Shown here piece by piece: positions 54,879-63,854 of a stretch of DNA of 64,000 bases (position 1 is the first letter of the stretch; every line of letters begins with the position of its first letter). The position numbers were made by a program, and so were the translations under genes. The notes beneath the pieces were generated by a model, which had not been told where the DNA came from, did no database searches, and saw only the letters and a list, made by a program, of their open reading frames with translations. Source of the stretch: CAYMSO01 sp964393185 (GTDB lineage: Bacteria; Patescibacteriota; Dojkabacteria; J137); NCBI GenBank assembly GCA_964393185.1, contig CAYMSO010000007.1:24278-88277 (forward strand), given 5' to 3'.

Positions 54879-55958
54879 TCACTCCTGCAAAGGATGATTA
54901 TCTCTATGAGCTTTCTCGGCAAATTTGTCTGATGCGTGAACATACTTTGAAGTAGTTTGTAATGAAGAGTGTCCTAAAAGCCTTTGTATTGCTGCCGGAT
55001 TTGCTCCTTGTTCAGCTAAATAAGTTGCAAATCCGTGTCTCAAGCTATGAGCACTTGTCGGAACTATAATTCCAATTTTTTTTCTATAGTCAGCAATTTT
55101 CATTTGAATATAGTTTTGAGATAGTCTAACTATATATGGATTGTCCGTTGCCTTGCGTGTACCTTTAGTAGGAATAAAAAGTGCAGGATAATCATCGTGC
55201 CTATATGCAAGATAAATATTTAAGTAGTGAATAGCACGATCTGTTAAGTATACAAATCTTTGTTTTCTTCCTTTTCCAGATATATAAATTTTATTATCTA
55301 CTATCTGGTTATCTACCATTTTAATTTGATCTCTATCCAAGTTCACTACTTCGGAAATACGCATCCCTGTTGAAAATATAAGTTCAAGCAATGCCCTATT
55401 TCGATGCCCAACTATTCTATCTTCTTCACACTCATTTGGATATTCTATCAACTTAACCAACTCATCAAATTCTGCAACACGCTTTTCTTTCTTCTCAGCT
55501 TTAATCATTTTTATAGCACTTGGAGCTACGGGTACAGGTTTATCTATATCTATCAAAAAAGTTAGATAAGATCTGATTGCTGACAGCATTCGGTTAACAC
55601 TATTGTCGGAGAGTTGCCCTTTATACAAGGCTTTTTTCTTTTGAGAAATGTCTTGTCTGCTTTTGTCTATTAAGTCTTGCGTAAGCTCTTTACCTGTTTG
55701 GAAAGCATGTAGTATAGGAATATAGTTTATGTCTCTTAAAAATCCCTTAAATTCTATTACGTCTGTTTTGGAAATTCTCTCGAAAGGTGTTTCTATATAG
55801 AACAAAAAAGCCATAAAGATTTCCAAATCTCTGGCATAATTTTTTAAAGTTTGTTGAGAATAATTATTATTTTTTAAGCTAAGTAGATATTCCCTTAAAT
55901 AGGGTAGCATATAGGGATTGACTTTGACTGATGTGCTTTCGGATATAATGTTGTCCAT
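54879..55958 (-). CDS. Tyrosine recombinase, XerC/XerD-like
   Basis: 359 aa, about 60 longer than E. coli XerD. N-terminal SAM-like core-binding domain (20-170) with a Lys-rich insertion near residue 110. Catalytic residues: Arg in STGMRISEVVNL, Lys in GKGRKQRFVYL, SAHSLRHGFATYL (His-x-x-Arg), and LGHSSLQTTSKYVH with the second His and the nucleophile Tyr. Probably resolves chromosome dimers; an integrase of a mobile element is less likely because no att repeats or cargo are seen around it. Confidence 0.85.
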   Translation of the reverse strand: MDNIISESTSVKVNPYMLPYLREYLLSLKNNNYSQQTLKNYARDLEIFMAFLFYIETPFERISKTDVIEFKGFLRDINYIPILHAFQTGKELTQDLIDKSRQDISQKKKALYKGQLSDNSVNRMLSAIRSYLTFLIDIDKPVPVAPSAIKMIKAEKKEKRVAEFDELVKLIEYPNECEEDRIVGHRNRALLELIFSTGMRISEVVNLDRDQIKMVDNQIVDNKIYISGKGRKQRFVYLTDRAIHYLNIYLAYRHDDYPALFIPTKGTRKATDNPYIVRLSQNYIQMKIADYRKKIGIIVPTSAHSLRHGFATYLAEQGANPAAIQRLLGHSSLQTTSKYVHASDKFAEKAHRDNHPLQE

Positions 55959-56050
55959 AACATTAGTATAGACCAGTCACTTCCAAAGTAACAAATTTTA
56001 ATCAGAAATATATCTTAAGAACTTTATGCAGAAGACTTTTAGCTATATCA

Positions 56051-56320
56051 TTACTTCTCTTCTTCACTAGGTTCTAGAAAAAGGTCCTCTCCGACAAGTC
56101 TGAAAGTAAATTCCATTCCACATATAGGACAGATAGCATATATTACTTTTGTTGGAAAGTTTTTTAAATCTTGTTTGATTTGGTCAATATCTGCTTCTAC
56201 AATTCCTTCGGTTGTATTAGTAAGAGGTTTTACAGTATTCTCACATTCAGGACAAGTATATGTTCCATCTTCGCTTAATTTGACCCAATTATCTTGAACT
56301 TTGGTTTGTTGTACAATCAT
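56051..56320 (-). CDS. Zinc-ribbon protein
   Basis: 89 aa. CPEC (residues 23-26) and CPIC (65-68) form two CxxC knuckles for one zinc. The 38-residue linker is acidic, the tail ends in Glu/Lys. No other domain. Possibly a transcription- or ribosome-associated accessory protein; function unknown. Confidence 0.65.
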   Translation of the reverse strand: MIVQQTKVQDNWVKLSEDGTYTCPECENTVKPLTNTTEGIVEADIDQIKQDLKNFPTKVIYAICPICGMEFTFRLVGEDLFLEPSEEEK

Positions 56321-56385
56321 ACTATATATTTTTAAAAACTTTATTTGTATAGTAATATTATCACAATATTATATTTATTTCTAAA

Positions 56386-57333
56386 ATGTCAATTTGGAAT
56401 TATAGAGAAGTAAAAAAAGGGTTACTTGGTGTTCAGAAATTGATTACATTAGGCGAAGGAGATACTCAATTACAACTCGTAAGAGATAATAATAATCAGA
56501 TATTCCTCAAAAGAGAAGACCAGAATCCCACAGGTTCATGGAAGGATAGAGGTTATGCTTATAAACTTACAAAACTTGTCTCAGAAGGTGTGAACGAAGT
56601 AGTAATTCCATCATCTGGAAATGCTGCTATAAGTTTACTAACTTATGCACAGCAAGTACCTGATTTGAAAGTACATGTAATAGTTTCGCCCAATATCTCC
56701 GAGGTTAAGAAAGAGTCATTATACAAATTAACGGCACACAGTTCTAAGTTTTTTCTACATTTTGATACTAAAGCTAAACGGCTAAGTGCCAGTATTGCTT
56801 CAAAAACCGGGGCTAAAGTACTACGATCAGCCATTGACTCGGATATTTTGACCGGATATTGGACACTGGGATTTGAAATCTTTAAACAGCTCAAACACAA
56901 GATAGGAAGTGACTACTATTTAATAGCACCAGCATCTTCGGGAACTGCATTAGTAGGGTTTGTTCAAGGATTGCAATTAAAGCTTGACGATGATTCCAAA
57001 TTGCCCAAAATTATTGTAGTTCAAACTCAAAGTTGCCATCCCATAGTTAGCCAAAAATATAAAAATGACGTCCCTATTATGCAAAAATCTTTGGCAGATG
57101 CAATTGTAGACCAATCTTCCCTTAGAAGCCCGCAAATACTAAAGATTATAAGCCAAACTGATGGAGACGCTTTTAATATAACAAATAAAGAATTAGAAGT
57201 AGCAAAAGTTTTCATGAACGACATGAATTTTAGAGAGTTGTCTTACACATCGTTATTAAGTATTGCCGGCTATCTTAGACTTAGAGCTAAAAAACAAGAT
57301 ATTAAAGCTATTTGTATAGCTTCTGGTCGTTAA
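56386..57333 (+). CDS. PLP-dependent enzyme, threonine synthase-like (fold type II)
   Basis: 315 aa. QNPTGSWKDRGYAYKL carries the PLP lysine in the threonine-synthase form (tGSfKdRg), IPSSGNAAISLLTYA the phosphate-binding asparagine loop, and IAPASSGTALVGFVQG the second glycine-rich site. The protein lacks the N-terminal zinc/allosteric part of full threonine synthases. It lies 43 bases before the methyltransferase-ATP-grasp-NlpC operon and may supply an amino acid to it. Diaminopropionate- or cysteate-type activities are also possible. Confidence 0.75.
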   Translation: MSIWNYREVKKGLLGVQKLITLGEGDTQLQLVRDNNNQIFLKREDQNPTGSWKDRGYAYKLTKLVSEGVNEVVIPSSGNAAISLLTYAQQVPDLKVHVIVSPNISEVKKESLYKLTAHSSKFFLHFDTKAKRLSASIASKTGAKVLRSAIDSDILTGYWTLGFEIFKQLKHKIGSDYYLIAPASSGTALVGFVQGLQLKLDDDSKLPKIIVVQTQSCHPIVSQKYKNDVPIMQKSLADAIVDQSSLRSPQILKIISQTDGDAFNITNKELEVAKVFMNDMNFRELSYTSLLSIAGYLRLRAKKQDIKAICIASGR

Positions 57334-57376
57334 AATTGTTAAATTAATTGTGGTTTTAAATTATTACCTGTAGTAA

Positions 57377-57916
57377 ATGGAAGTCATAACTCAATTGGTA
57401 GCGCTCTTATGTGTATTCTTGTTGATGATTATGGGATTTTACTTTGTTTATTCGCTTATGTTTTCGACTCCATTTTACCCATCAGTTACAAAAAGACTCA
57501 ATATTGCATTAACATACTGGAAGGATCTAGGTATAAACCCGCTGAATCAAGAAAAAGCTAAATTTGTGGATCTGGGATCTGGTGATGGAAGAGTTGTATT
57601 TTGGGCGGCTCGCAATGGCTTTATTGCAACTGGAATAGAATTAAATCCTTACCTTTCTTTACTATCTAAATTGATTAAGTTTCTAAAAAGAATCAATAAT
57701 GCAAGAATAATCAACATGAGCTTTTACAAACATAATTTTTCGGATTATGATATAGCTTATCTATATATTTATCCAGAACATATGGAAAAAATGAAAGATA
57801 AACTTTTTAGAGAAATGAAAAATGGAGCAGTAATTATTTCCAATACTTTTAAATTTAAAAATCTAGAACCAGAGCAGAGTTACGACAGATTTCATCTTTA
57901 TAGAATTAAAAAATGA
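57377..57916 (+). CDS. Membrane-anchored class I SAM methyltransferase, FAM173-like
   Basis: 179 aa. An N-terminal membrane helix (residues 6-27) followed by FVDLGSGDGRVVFWAARNGF and GIELNPYLSLLSKL, the SAM site in the form used by the FAM173/ATPSCKMT lysine methyltransferases. FYKHNFSDYDIAYLYIYPEHM takes the place of the later family strand. Its last codons overlap the ATP-grasp start (ATGA). The substrate is probably at the membrane; nothing in the sequence names it. Confidence 0.75.
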   Translation: MEVITQLVALLCVFLLMIMGFYFVYSLMFSTPFYPSVTKRLNIALTYWKDLGINPLNQEKAKFVDLGSGDGRVVFWAARNGFIATGIELNPYLSLLSKLIKFLKRINNARIINMSFYKHNFSDYDIAYLYIYPEHMEKMKDKLFREMKNGAVIISNTFKFKNLEPEQSYDRFHLYRIKK

Positions 57917-59349
57917 AAGATTTACTCAATAAAATAAATAATGTTCTAAAACAAAAACCTTTGATTTATTTCTCAAGAGAAGCCGAAAGAGCAACGGGTC
58001 TTGAGGAACATTTAACAAACTACCATATTTGCTGTATAGAAGATAGTTCAGTTGTTGATGAATTATTAAAAAAAGGAATTTCAGTTTTCTGTTTAGAAAG
58101 AGAAGGAGTTGTTTTAGAAAACAAAGCAACTAATCAACTATTATCGGATCCCATGACAATCACATGGATACAAAGCAAGACTAAGGGGAAAGAATTTTTT
58201 GGATTAACATTATTTCCATCAAGTGTAGTATCGTACAAAGTTGAACAACTCGGAGGTCAATTACTTAACAATAAACACGACTTTTACAACTTTTTTGAAG
58301 ACAAAATAATTTCGCAGAAATTTTTCTCGGATAACAATTTTTCCTATCCGCTATCATTTCCAGAGCAGATAGAAAGATGGGATTACGAGGATATTGTCAA
58401 AAGATTAGGCAAGAAATTTGTAATTCAGCTAAACAGAGGTCACACTGGTTCAGGAACATTTATAGTTAAAAACAAAGCTGAATTTGCCGAGGTCAAAAAG
58501 AAGTGGGCAGGCAATATTGTTAAGTTTTCAGAATTTGTAGATGGCAATACCTTCACTCTGAACATGTGTATATACAATCAAAAAGTTTATATTGGATCTG
58601 TTCAGTATCAAATTACTGGACAAAAAAGTCTAACATCCAATTCTAGTGCCACTGTTGGTAATGATTTTAGCTACGCAGGCAAACGAATGTTTGAAGACGA
58701 AGTATTCAGCAAAGCAGTAGAAGAAAATGCGCAGAAAATAGGTGAAGCATTAATGCAAAGCGATTACAAAGGTTTATTTGGAATTGACTTTATATATAAA
58801 AACGACAAGTTTTTGTTAATAGAAATTAATGCAAGACAAACAGCCAATATACCTTTTCAGACACAACTTGAACTTAAACAATATCCAGATCAACCTCCAA
58901 TGCAATTACTTCACCTAGCAGAATTTTTGGGCATACAGCAAGAAGTACATTTTGAAAGTTTAAAGAAATTAGAAGGCTCTCAGGTATTTTTGCGAGCAAA
59001 AAAAGATGCAACCGTCATCGATTGTGAATTAAAATCTGGTATATATAAGTTACTTAGCGACAATAGCTCCAAGAATTTTGATAATAGTGAAGTTACCACA
59101 AAAGAAAATGTAATTTATATAGATGAAGATCAGGATAAACCATTGATATTTCAGAAAGCGACATATAAGCTAACCAACGACGAAAAAGAGTTCTTAATTC
59201 TCTTCCAGAGAGCAGGCATTAAAAAAGATGAGCTCGAGGAAATAGCCAGAATGCAATTTAATTACCAGATAGTATATAATGGAACTGTTACGCCATGGAT
59301 TATAGAAGCCCTAAGAGCTATTAGAAAAATAATAACAAATGACTTATAA
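57913..59349 (+). CDS. ATP-grasp ligase
   Basis: 478 aa. The central ATP-grasp fold shows KKFVIQLNRGHTGSGTFIV (ATP-binding lysine and glycine loop), KFSEFVDGNTFTLNMCI, and GLFGIDFIYKNDKFLLIEINARQTA with the Mg2+-binding Glu/Asn. Residues 1-110 form a pre-ATP-grasp domain and the last about 130 residues an extra domain. Such enzymes join a carboxylate, as acyl phosphate, to an amine or thiol. It overlaps both neighbours (methyltransferase and NlpC/P60), which indicates a single pathway. Substrate unknown. Confidence 0.85.
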   Translation: MKDLLNKINNVLKQKPLIYFSREAERATGLEEHLTNYHICCIEDSSVVDELLKKGISVFCLEREGVVLENKATNQLLSDPMTITWIQSKTKGKEFFGLTLFPSSVVSYKVEQLGGQLLNNKHDFYNFFEDKIISQKFFSDNNFSYPLSFPEQIERWDYEDIVKRLGKKFVIQLNRGHTGSGTFIVKNKAEFAEVKKKWAGNIVKFSEFVDGNTFTLNMCIYNQKVYIGSVQYQITGQKSLTSNSSATVGNDFSYAGKRMFEDEVFSKAVEENAQKIGEALMQSDYKGLFGIDFIYKNDKFLLIEINARQTANIPFQTQLELKQYPDQPPMQLLHLAEFLGIQQEVHFESLKKLEGSQVFLRAKKDATVIDCELKSGIYKLLSDNSSKNFDNSEVTTKENVIYIDEDQDKPLIFQKATYKLTNDEKEFLILFQRAGIKKDELEEIARMQFNYQIVYNGTVTPWIIEALRAIRKIITNDL

Positions 59350-60136
59350 ACTACCCAAGGAAGCAACCGAAATTATAGACCATTACTTTAACTTGAAAAT
59401 CGGTAATAAAAAAATTAGATGCCCGTACTATATAAATCTAAAAAGGACTAAAGATTTAAGAGCTTTAGTTGGAAAAGGTACACCAGAAGAAATCGAACTC
59501 GAAGTTCAAATTTGGGCCAAATTACGAGGGATTGACTTAATCAAATCTTCGGAAAAAGAAATAAGGGAGTTTTTGATTAATGAAGGCATAGGCATAGACT
59601 GTTCCGGTTTTGTAATACACGTTATTAATGGATGGTACAAAGCGGTTAATGGTAAGAATATATGGTCAAAGCTAAAACCAATGAAGAACGATATTATTCA
59701 TAGATTGGCTTATAAGCTGAAACCAGTAGAAAAACTAGGAGCAGAAATTATTACTAATCTAGAGAATAGTGAGACTATAGAAATTGGGAATGTTCTACCT
59801 GGCGATGTAATCAGAACAAAATGGAAAAGAAAAAATTCACATCATATACTTCTTGTAAGCAAAATCGAGAAAGATAGCAAAGGCAATGTAAAAATCATCG
59901 AGTATACTCATTCTATACCATTTTATGATGAAAAAAGTGGTGTAAAAACTGGGGAAATAGAAGTTATACATCAAAACAAACCTTTACAAGATCAGAAATG
60001 GCTAGAAGTGGACGATTCAGGAGTCAACCACGTATATGAAGGTTTCCTGATAAATGTTGAAGATAACGGACTAAGACGAGTAAAGGCTATGAAAAACATA
60101 ATAGAACTCAATGCACAACAAAATAACTCAGATTAA
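59339..60136 (+). CDS. NlpC/P60-like cysteine peptidase or amidase
   Basis: 265 aa. GIGIDCSGFVIHVING (Cys88), NSHHILLVSKIE (His168/169) and EYTHSIPF (about 190) place the Cys-His-His triad of NlpC/P60/CHAP-type enzymes. No signal peptide, so it acts in the cytoplasm unless exported another way. Its start lies inside the end of the ATP-grasp gene. A peptide or amide made by the ligase could be trimmed, transferred or hydrolysed by this enzyme. Confidence 0.75.
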   Translation: MTYKLPKEATEIIDHYFNLKIGNKKIRCPYYINLKRTKDLRALVGKGTPEEIELEVQIWAKLRGIDLIKSSEKEIREFLINEGIGIDCSGFVIHVINGWYKAVNGKNIWSKLKPMKNDIIHRLAYKLKPVEKLGAEIITNLENSETIEIGNVLPGDVIRTKWKRKNSHHILLVSKIEKDSKGNVKIIEYTHSIPFYDEKSGVKTGEIEVIHQNKPLQDQKWLEVDDSGVNHVYEGFLINVEDNGLRRVKAMKNIIELNAQQNNSD

Positions 60137-60176
60137 TATTTCATAATCAGAAATACTAAATAACTTTATAAATAGC

Positions 60177-60205
60177 TTACAACTAAGTAGATCGCATTGT
60201 ATAAT
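60177..60205 (+). promoter_or_regulatory. Promoter of the tRNA-Thr gene
   Basis: TTACAA (60177-60182), 17-base spacer, TATAAT (60200-60205). Transcription should start near 60212, before the 5' flank that pairs with the 3' flank of the tRNA. Confidence 0.7.
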
Positions 60206-60228
60206 TCTCAATAATATAAAGTGTACGA

Positions 60229-60322
60229 GTTTTCGGTCAGCTGGCTTAGCTCAGTTGGTAGAGCATCTGTATCGTAAACAGAGGGTCAAGAGTTCGAATC
60301 TCTTAGCCAGCTGACCGAAAAC
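60229..60322 (+). repeat. Inverted repeat extending the tRNA-Thr acceptor stem
   Basis: GTTTTCGGTCA (60229-60239) before the tRNA is the exact complement of TGACCGAAAAC (60312-60322) starting at its discriminator base. With the 7-bp acceptor stem this makes 18 uninterrupted pairs in the precursor. No T-run follows, so it is not a plain terminator. Confidence 0.9.
60240..60312 (+). tRNA. tRNA-Thr (anticodon CGU)
   Basis: Acceptor GCTGGCT/AGCCAGC, D-arm GCTC-GAGC, anticodon stem TCTGT/ACAGA with loop ATCGTAA (anticodon CGT, 60273-60275), T-arm AAGAG-TTCGAAT-CTCTT, discriminator T, no encoded CCA. It reads ACG codons. It has its own promoter and stands alone between the NlpC/P60 gene and the Fic-like gene. 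Confidence 0.94.
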
Positions 60323-60468
60323 ATGTCAACTGATTACAAATAATTTTCTTCTTCAGAGTAACATTTCAGGATTCATATTTAGTTAATAGAAGTAAAAAAT
60401 AACTTATGTATCCTTTTCAGGCTAAACTTTAAATGATATCATTTTGTTATCTTTAAAATTTATAACAA

Positions 60469-61515
60469 ATGTATAACCCTATTTTTTCTTATACCGATAG
60501 ATTAGTTAACAATCTAGTCAAGATTGAACATAACAAAACTGCACTACAAATGACAGATTTATCGTATAACCTAAGAGTTAAACTGTCCACGTATGTAAAA
60601 GCCTTAGAAATTTTGTACATGGGCAATCTTATAAATAAGGAACTGTCGTTTAAAGAGGCCGAAAAAATCATTTCTGGCCAACGACCAACAGACATGGACG
60701 ATATGTCTAAGCAAATTTTGTCTAACTTTAGAGCCTTAATTGAATTCAATCGCTCAGAAAAAGCTGCAAATTATCCAGAGTTAGACGCCAATATCATAAA
60801 ACAGCTTAACGGTATTTTGATTACTCAATGGAGAGATTCGTGGGATATTCGGTTTAGAAACTTAAATGATAGAATTGATTCTACATTCGATAATTTTGCC
60901 GAACTAAGAGAAATCGAAATCAAAAGTGAAGCTATTGATGCAGAGGTTGATTCGATAATTGAATGGTATAAATTTACTCAACCCGCACTTAACTCAATAA
61001 TTAGATTAGGAATTGTTGTGTATAGATTAATAGAGTTATCTCCATTTATTGCTGCCAACAAGCTTAGTATTATTTCTATTGTAGATTACATACTAATTAA
61101 AAACGGATTATCATCCAAAATTTATTCATCAACTACGCGAATGTTTAATAATGCAGAAAGCATGTTGTTAACTGGATACTCGATGAGCCGAAGAGCAAAT
61201 GATCTAACAACATGGCTCGAAGCCTTCTGTGATTCTGTAGCAAAAGAATTAGTAATCACTAGAGAGGATATAAATAAATTTGTTGTTGAGGATGAAAAAT
61301 CAAAACAACAGCCGTTCCTTGACTTAAATAAAAGACAGCTAAAGGTATTGAAATATTTACAGACTGTGCAAACAATAAAAAGAGAAGATTACTGCCACAT
61401 GATGGATGTTTCGACAATGACCGCCTACAGAGATTTGAATGATTTACTACGAAAAAGATTAATCAAACAAGAAGGAGAGGGTAGGGCAACAAAATATAAA
61501 CTTGCAACCAACTAG
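60469..61515 (+). CDS. Degenerate Fic-fold protein with C-terminal winged helix
   Basis: 348 aa. An N-terminal helical part (KAAEKIISGQ-like EAEKIISGQRPTDMDDM and FRALIEF) resembles Fic-domain proteins. The Fic core, normally HPFxDGNGR, reads SPFIAANKLSII (Ser191): the catalytic His and the phosphate-binding GNGR are both lost. The last about 60 residues form a winged helix (KRQLKVLKYLQTVQTIKRED, MDVSTMTAYRDLNDLL). Without AMP-transfer residues it is probably a DNA-binding regulator that uses the Fic fold as a sensor or dimer domain. Confidence 0.65.
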   Translation: MYNPIFSYTDRLVNNLVKIEHNKTALQMTDLSYNLRVKLSTYVKALEILYMGNLINKELSFKEAEKIISGQRPTDMDDMSKQILSNFRALIEFNRSEKAANYPELDANIIKQLNGILITQWRDSWDIRFRNLNDRIDSTFDNFAELREIEIKSEAIDAEVDSIIEWYKFTQPALNSIIRLGIVVYRLIELSPFIAANKLSIISIVDYILIKNGLSSKIYSSTTRMFNNAESMLLTGYSMSRRANDLTTWLEAFCDSVAKELVITREDINKFVVEDEKSKQQPFLDLNKRQLKVLKYLQTVQTIKREDYCHMMDVSTMTAYRDLNDLLRKRLIKQEGEGRATKYKLATN

Positions 61516-61589
61516 TTTACGTATTTCATGGTAAGAACTTTTGTTTTGAGCTTGGTATATGCTATATTTTTTTATATTATCTTAAAGAA

Positions 61590-62888
61590 GTGAACTATTT
61601 TAAAATTAAATTACTTTTCTTTTTTCTTTCAATCTTTGTTCTATTGGCCTTCGCACTACCAGAATTTACAGTTAATATTAAAGATAAAAATTATAGGTAT
61701 CCATCAATTGGTTTCTCTAAAATAGGAATTCCTAAAGATTTTGGCAGCTTTAAACCAAGCAACGGCATATTTTCTTCCACAATTATAAGAGGAATAATAG
61801 ACTTTGGTGATGCTTCACAAGATCTAAATAAAGACGAAGAAGCTGAATCTATTTTAAAACAAATAAAAAACAGAGCGCTGGCAGCAGGACTTTACGATCT
61901 AGAAATTAATTTAGAAGAGAGCAGTAAAACTACTTATTATCTTTCTATAACTTTTCCTAATTATTATACAAATAAAAATAGTATAGCAAGCTGGTTAGTT
62001 ACAAAAGGAGAAATAATTTTCATTACAGATGAATCATTTCAAATCTCCGATGCAGATATAACAAACGTAGAACTTTCCTATAATTATCCGTTCGATACTA
62101 CCAACGGGAAAATCTACACTTTTAACGAGAACCTTCGTTTGAAATTAAGTAAAGATCTTAAACCAGAATTTGATTCTTTTATTCTTTCTAGCTCGGCGCA
62201 ATCTTTTATCATGACTGTAGACGGCTCTCTGACTTACCAATTGGTACCCCAGACTAAAGAAGAAACACCTACATTAAGAGGTTTCCTTTCAACAGAGAAT
62301 ATAGATCTGGAAACGTTGATAATTGCAATGAACTTAACAAAATCGTATTTTGAAGAAAATACACCACTTAGCTGGAATGTACAAATTGAAGAAAGTTTAA
62401 CAGAAAATGTTGTGCCCGAATTTAACCCAGATGGAGCAAGAACGATCGCTATAACATTTATAATAAGCACCATTCTTCTAGGATTATATATAATGTACAA
62501 ATATGGTGTTAGGAATGCGTTGTGGTTTTTATTAGTGCTAACTTTAGAAATTACTTTCCTGATAGTATTATTAAAATTCTTTAGTGCTACTTTATCTATA
62601 GGAACGATTATAGGCTTTATTATTTCTTACTTATTGTTCACAGGTTTAAATATCGAGATAATTACTACAGATTTCAAAGAAATTACCAACTTAAAAAAAT
62701 CCACGAGACTTGACTCTATACTATTAATAATTATAGTTATCCTACTACTAATGTGGACAGACTTGCCTGGAATTATAAAAGACGTGTTTGGTGTAGTAAT
62801 CAGCCTTTGTGCTGTAATAATAGCTATATCCTTTATCTATTTAACAACCTTTAAACAATTACAACTAACCATTAAGAAAAAAATCTAA
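61590..62888 (+). CDS. Divergent SecD-like protein
   Basis: 432 aa, GTG start. One N-terminal helix (7-26), a large outside domain (30-285) with ILKQIKNRALAAGLYDLEI and YYLSITFPN like the P1 head of SecD, then a bundle of five helices (287-425). The order and length fit SecD, but the transport signature (D(Y/F)TGG-like) of the membrane part is not recognisable. SecD assists pre-protein release on the outside. The SecF-like gene follows after five bases. Confidence 0.6.
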   Translation: MNYFKIKLLFFFLSIFVLLAFALPEFTVNIKDKNYRYPSIGFSKIGIPKDFGSFKPSNGIFSSTIIRGIIDFGDASQDLNKDEEAESILKQIKNRALAAGLYDLEINLEESSKTTYYLSITFPNYYTNKNSIASWLVTKGEIIFITDESFQISDADITNVELSYNYPFDTTNGKIYTFNENLRLKLSKDLKPEFDSFILSSSAQSFIMTVDGSLTYQLVPQTKEETPTLRGFLSTENIDLETLIIAMNLTKSYFEENTPLSWNVQIEESLTENVVPEFNPDGARTIAITFIISTILLGLYIMYKYGVRNALWFLLVLTLEITFLIVLLKFFSATLSIGTIIGFIISYLLFTGLNIEIITTDFKEITNLKKSTRLDSILLIIIVILLLMWTDLPGIIKDVFGVVISLCAVIIAISFIYLTTFKQLQLTIKKKI

Positions 62889-62893
62889 ATTAT

Positions 62894-63793
62894 ATGTTTG
62901 ATTTAATAGTACAAAAGAGAAATATAATATTCACAATTACTGGTTTATTTATTTTACTAGCCGGAGCAATTTTAACCTTTGTTAATAATGGTTTTTATTA
63001 TGCAGACTTTAATCAAAAAATTAGTGTTAAATACTCTGCTTACCAAGATGAACTTGCAAAATTAGATAATGTAAGCAAGATAGATAGAAAAAATAATAAA
63101 ATATATTTTGAAAGAACATCGCTTGTTGATTTAGAAAATAATATTAAAAATAAATTAGGAGAAGAAAAGCTTGCTGACTTTGGAATATTGGAAGTTAAGC
63201 CTTCGAACAAAAATGATTTACTAAGAAATATAATAGTATTATCGATTGTTTCTGTTGCAGCTTTAAACTTAATATTAATTTATTACAGTATTAGCCGTAG
63301 AAAAAAAATAAGTACCAACTACTACATCAAATTAAGTAGCCTTATTTTACTAACAGTTCTATTAAACCTAGCAACATTAAGTATTCTTTCTTTAATTTAC
63401 CAAATAAAGGAATATCAACTGTATCTTCACGTAATATCCTTAGTAGTTATAATATTTATGTTATATAGATATCTTGGTAAGAAAGAAATGCAATTCTTTG
63501 CCAAAGACGATTTAAGCTTTCTGAAAGAAATAATTATTGTTTGGTTTGTTATTTTTGCTCCATTAATATTTAGCATGCAGGAAAACTTTATAATTCTAGG
63601 CATTTTGATTACCCTACAACTTGTATATACATTTGTTGCTACTTCAATAGTCATGAATTTAGATGTATTAAACGCCAGATCTATAAAAACTAGTGCTAGC
63701 GAAATATCAATACAAAATACAAAAACCCATACTTCACGACAGATAACAAAGCATTCTAATAAACATAAAGCGAAAAAGAAAAAAAATGTTTGA
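62894..63793 (+). CDS. Divergent SecF-like protein
   Basis: 299 aa. QKRNIIFTITGLFILLAGAIL is the SecF-type first helix followed by YYADFNQKISVKY in place of the usual GxDFxGG motif, a small outside domain (45-100) and five further helices. The C-terminus is basic (KHKAKKKKNV), which fits a cytoplasmic tail. Pairing with the SecD-like gene supports the call; the key motif is degraded. Confidence 0.6.
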   Translation: MFDLIVQKRNIIFTITGLFILLAGAILTFVNNGFYYADFNQKISVKYSAYQDELAKLDNVSKIDRKNNKIYFERTSLVDLENNIKNKLGEEKLADFGILEVKPSNKNDLLRNIIVLSIVSVAALNLILIYYSISRRKKISTNYYIKLSSLILLTVLLNLATLSILSLIYQIKEYQLYLHVISLVVIIFMLYRYLGKKEMQFFAKDDLSFLKEIIIVWFVIFAPLIFSMQENFIILGILITLQLVYTFVATSIVMNLDVLNARSIKTSASEISIQNTKTHTSRQITKHSNKHKAKKKKNV

Positions 63794-63854
63794 AATTAGC
63801 TTTAATATCTCATAGAATGTTTTTAGTTTAATTATTAAGTTATATCTATATTAC

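Noticed and set aside
54879..55958. The tyrosine recombinase as integrase of a genomic island
   Set aside because: Neighbours are housekeeping-type genes, no tRNA lies next to it and no flanking direct repeats were seen; a Xer role is simpler.
57377..57916. The FAM173-like methyltransferase modifying the ATP synthase c subunit, as its animal relative does
   Set aside because: The only loop lysine of this c subunit (Lys46) is offset by two residues from the methylated lysine of the animal protein, and the gene is 40 kb from the operon. Left as a possibility without support.
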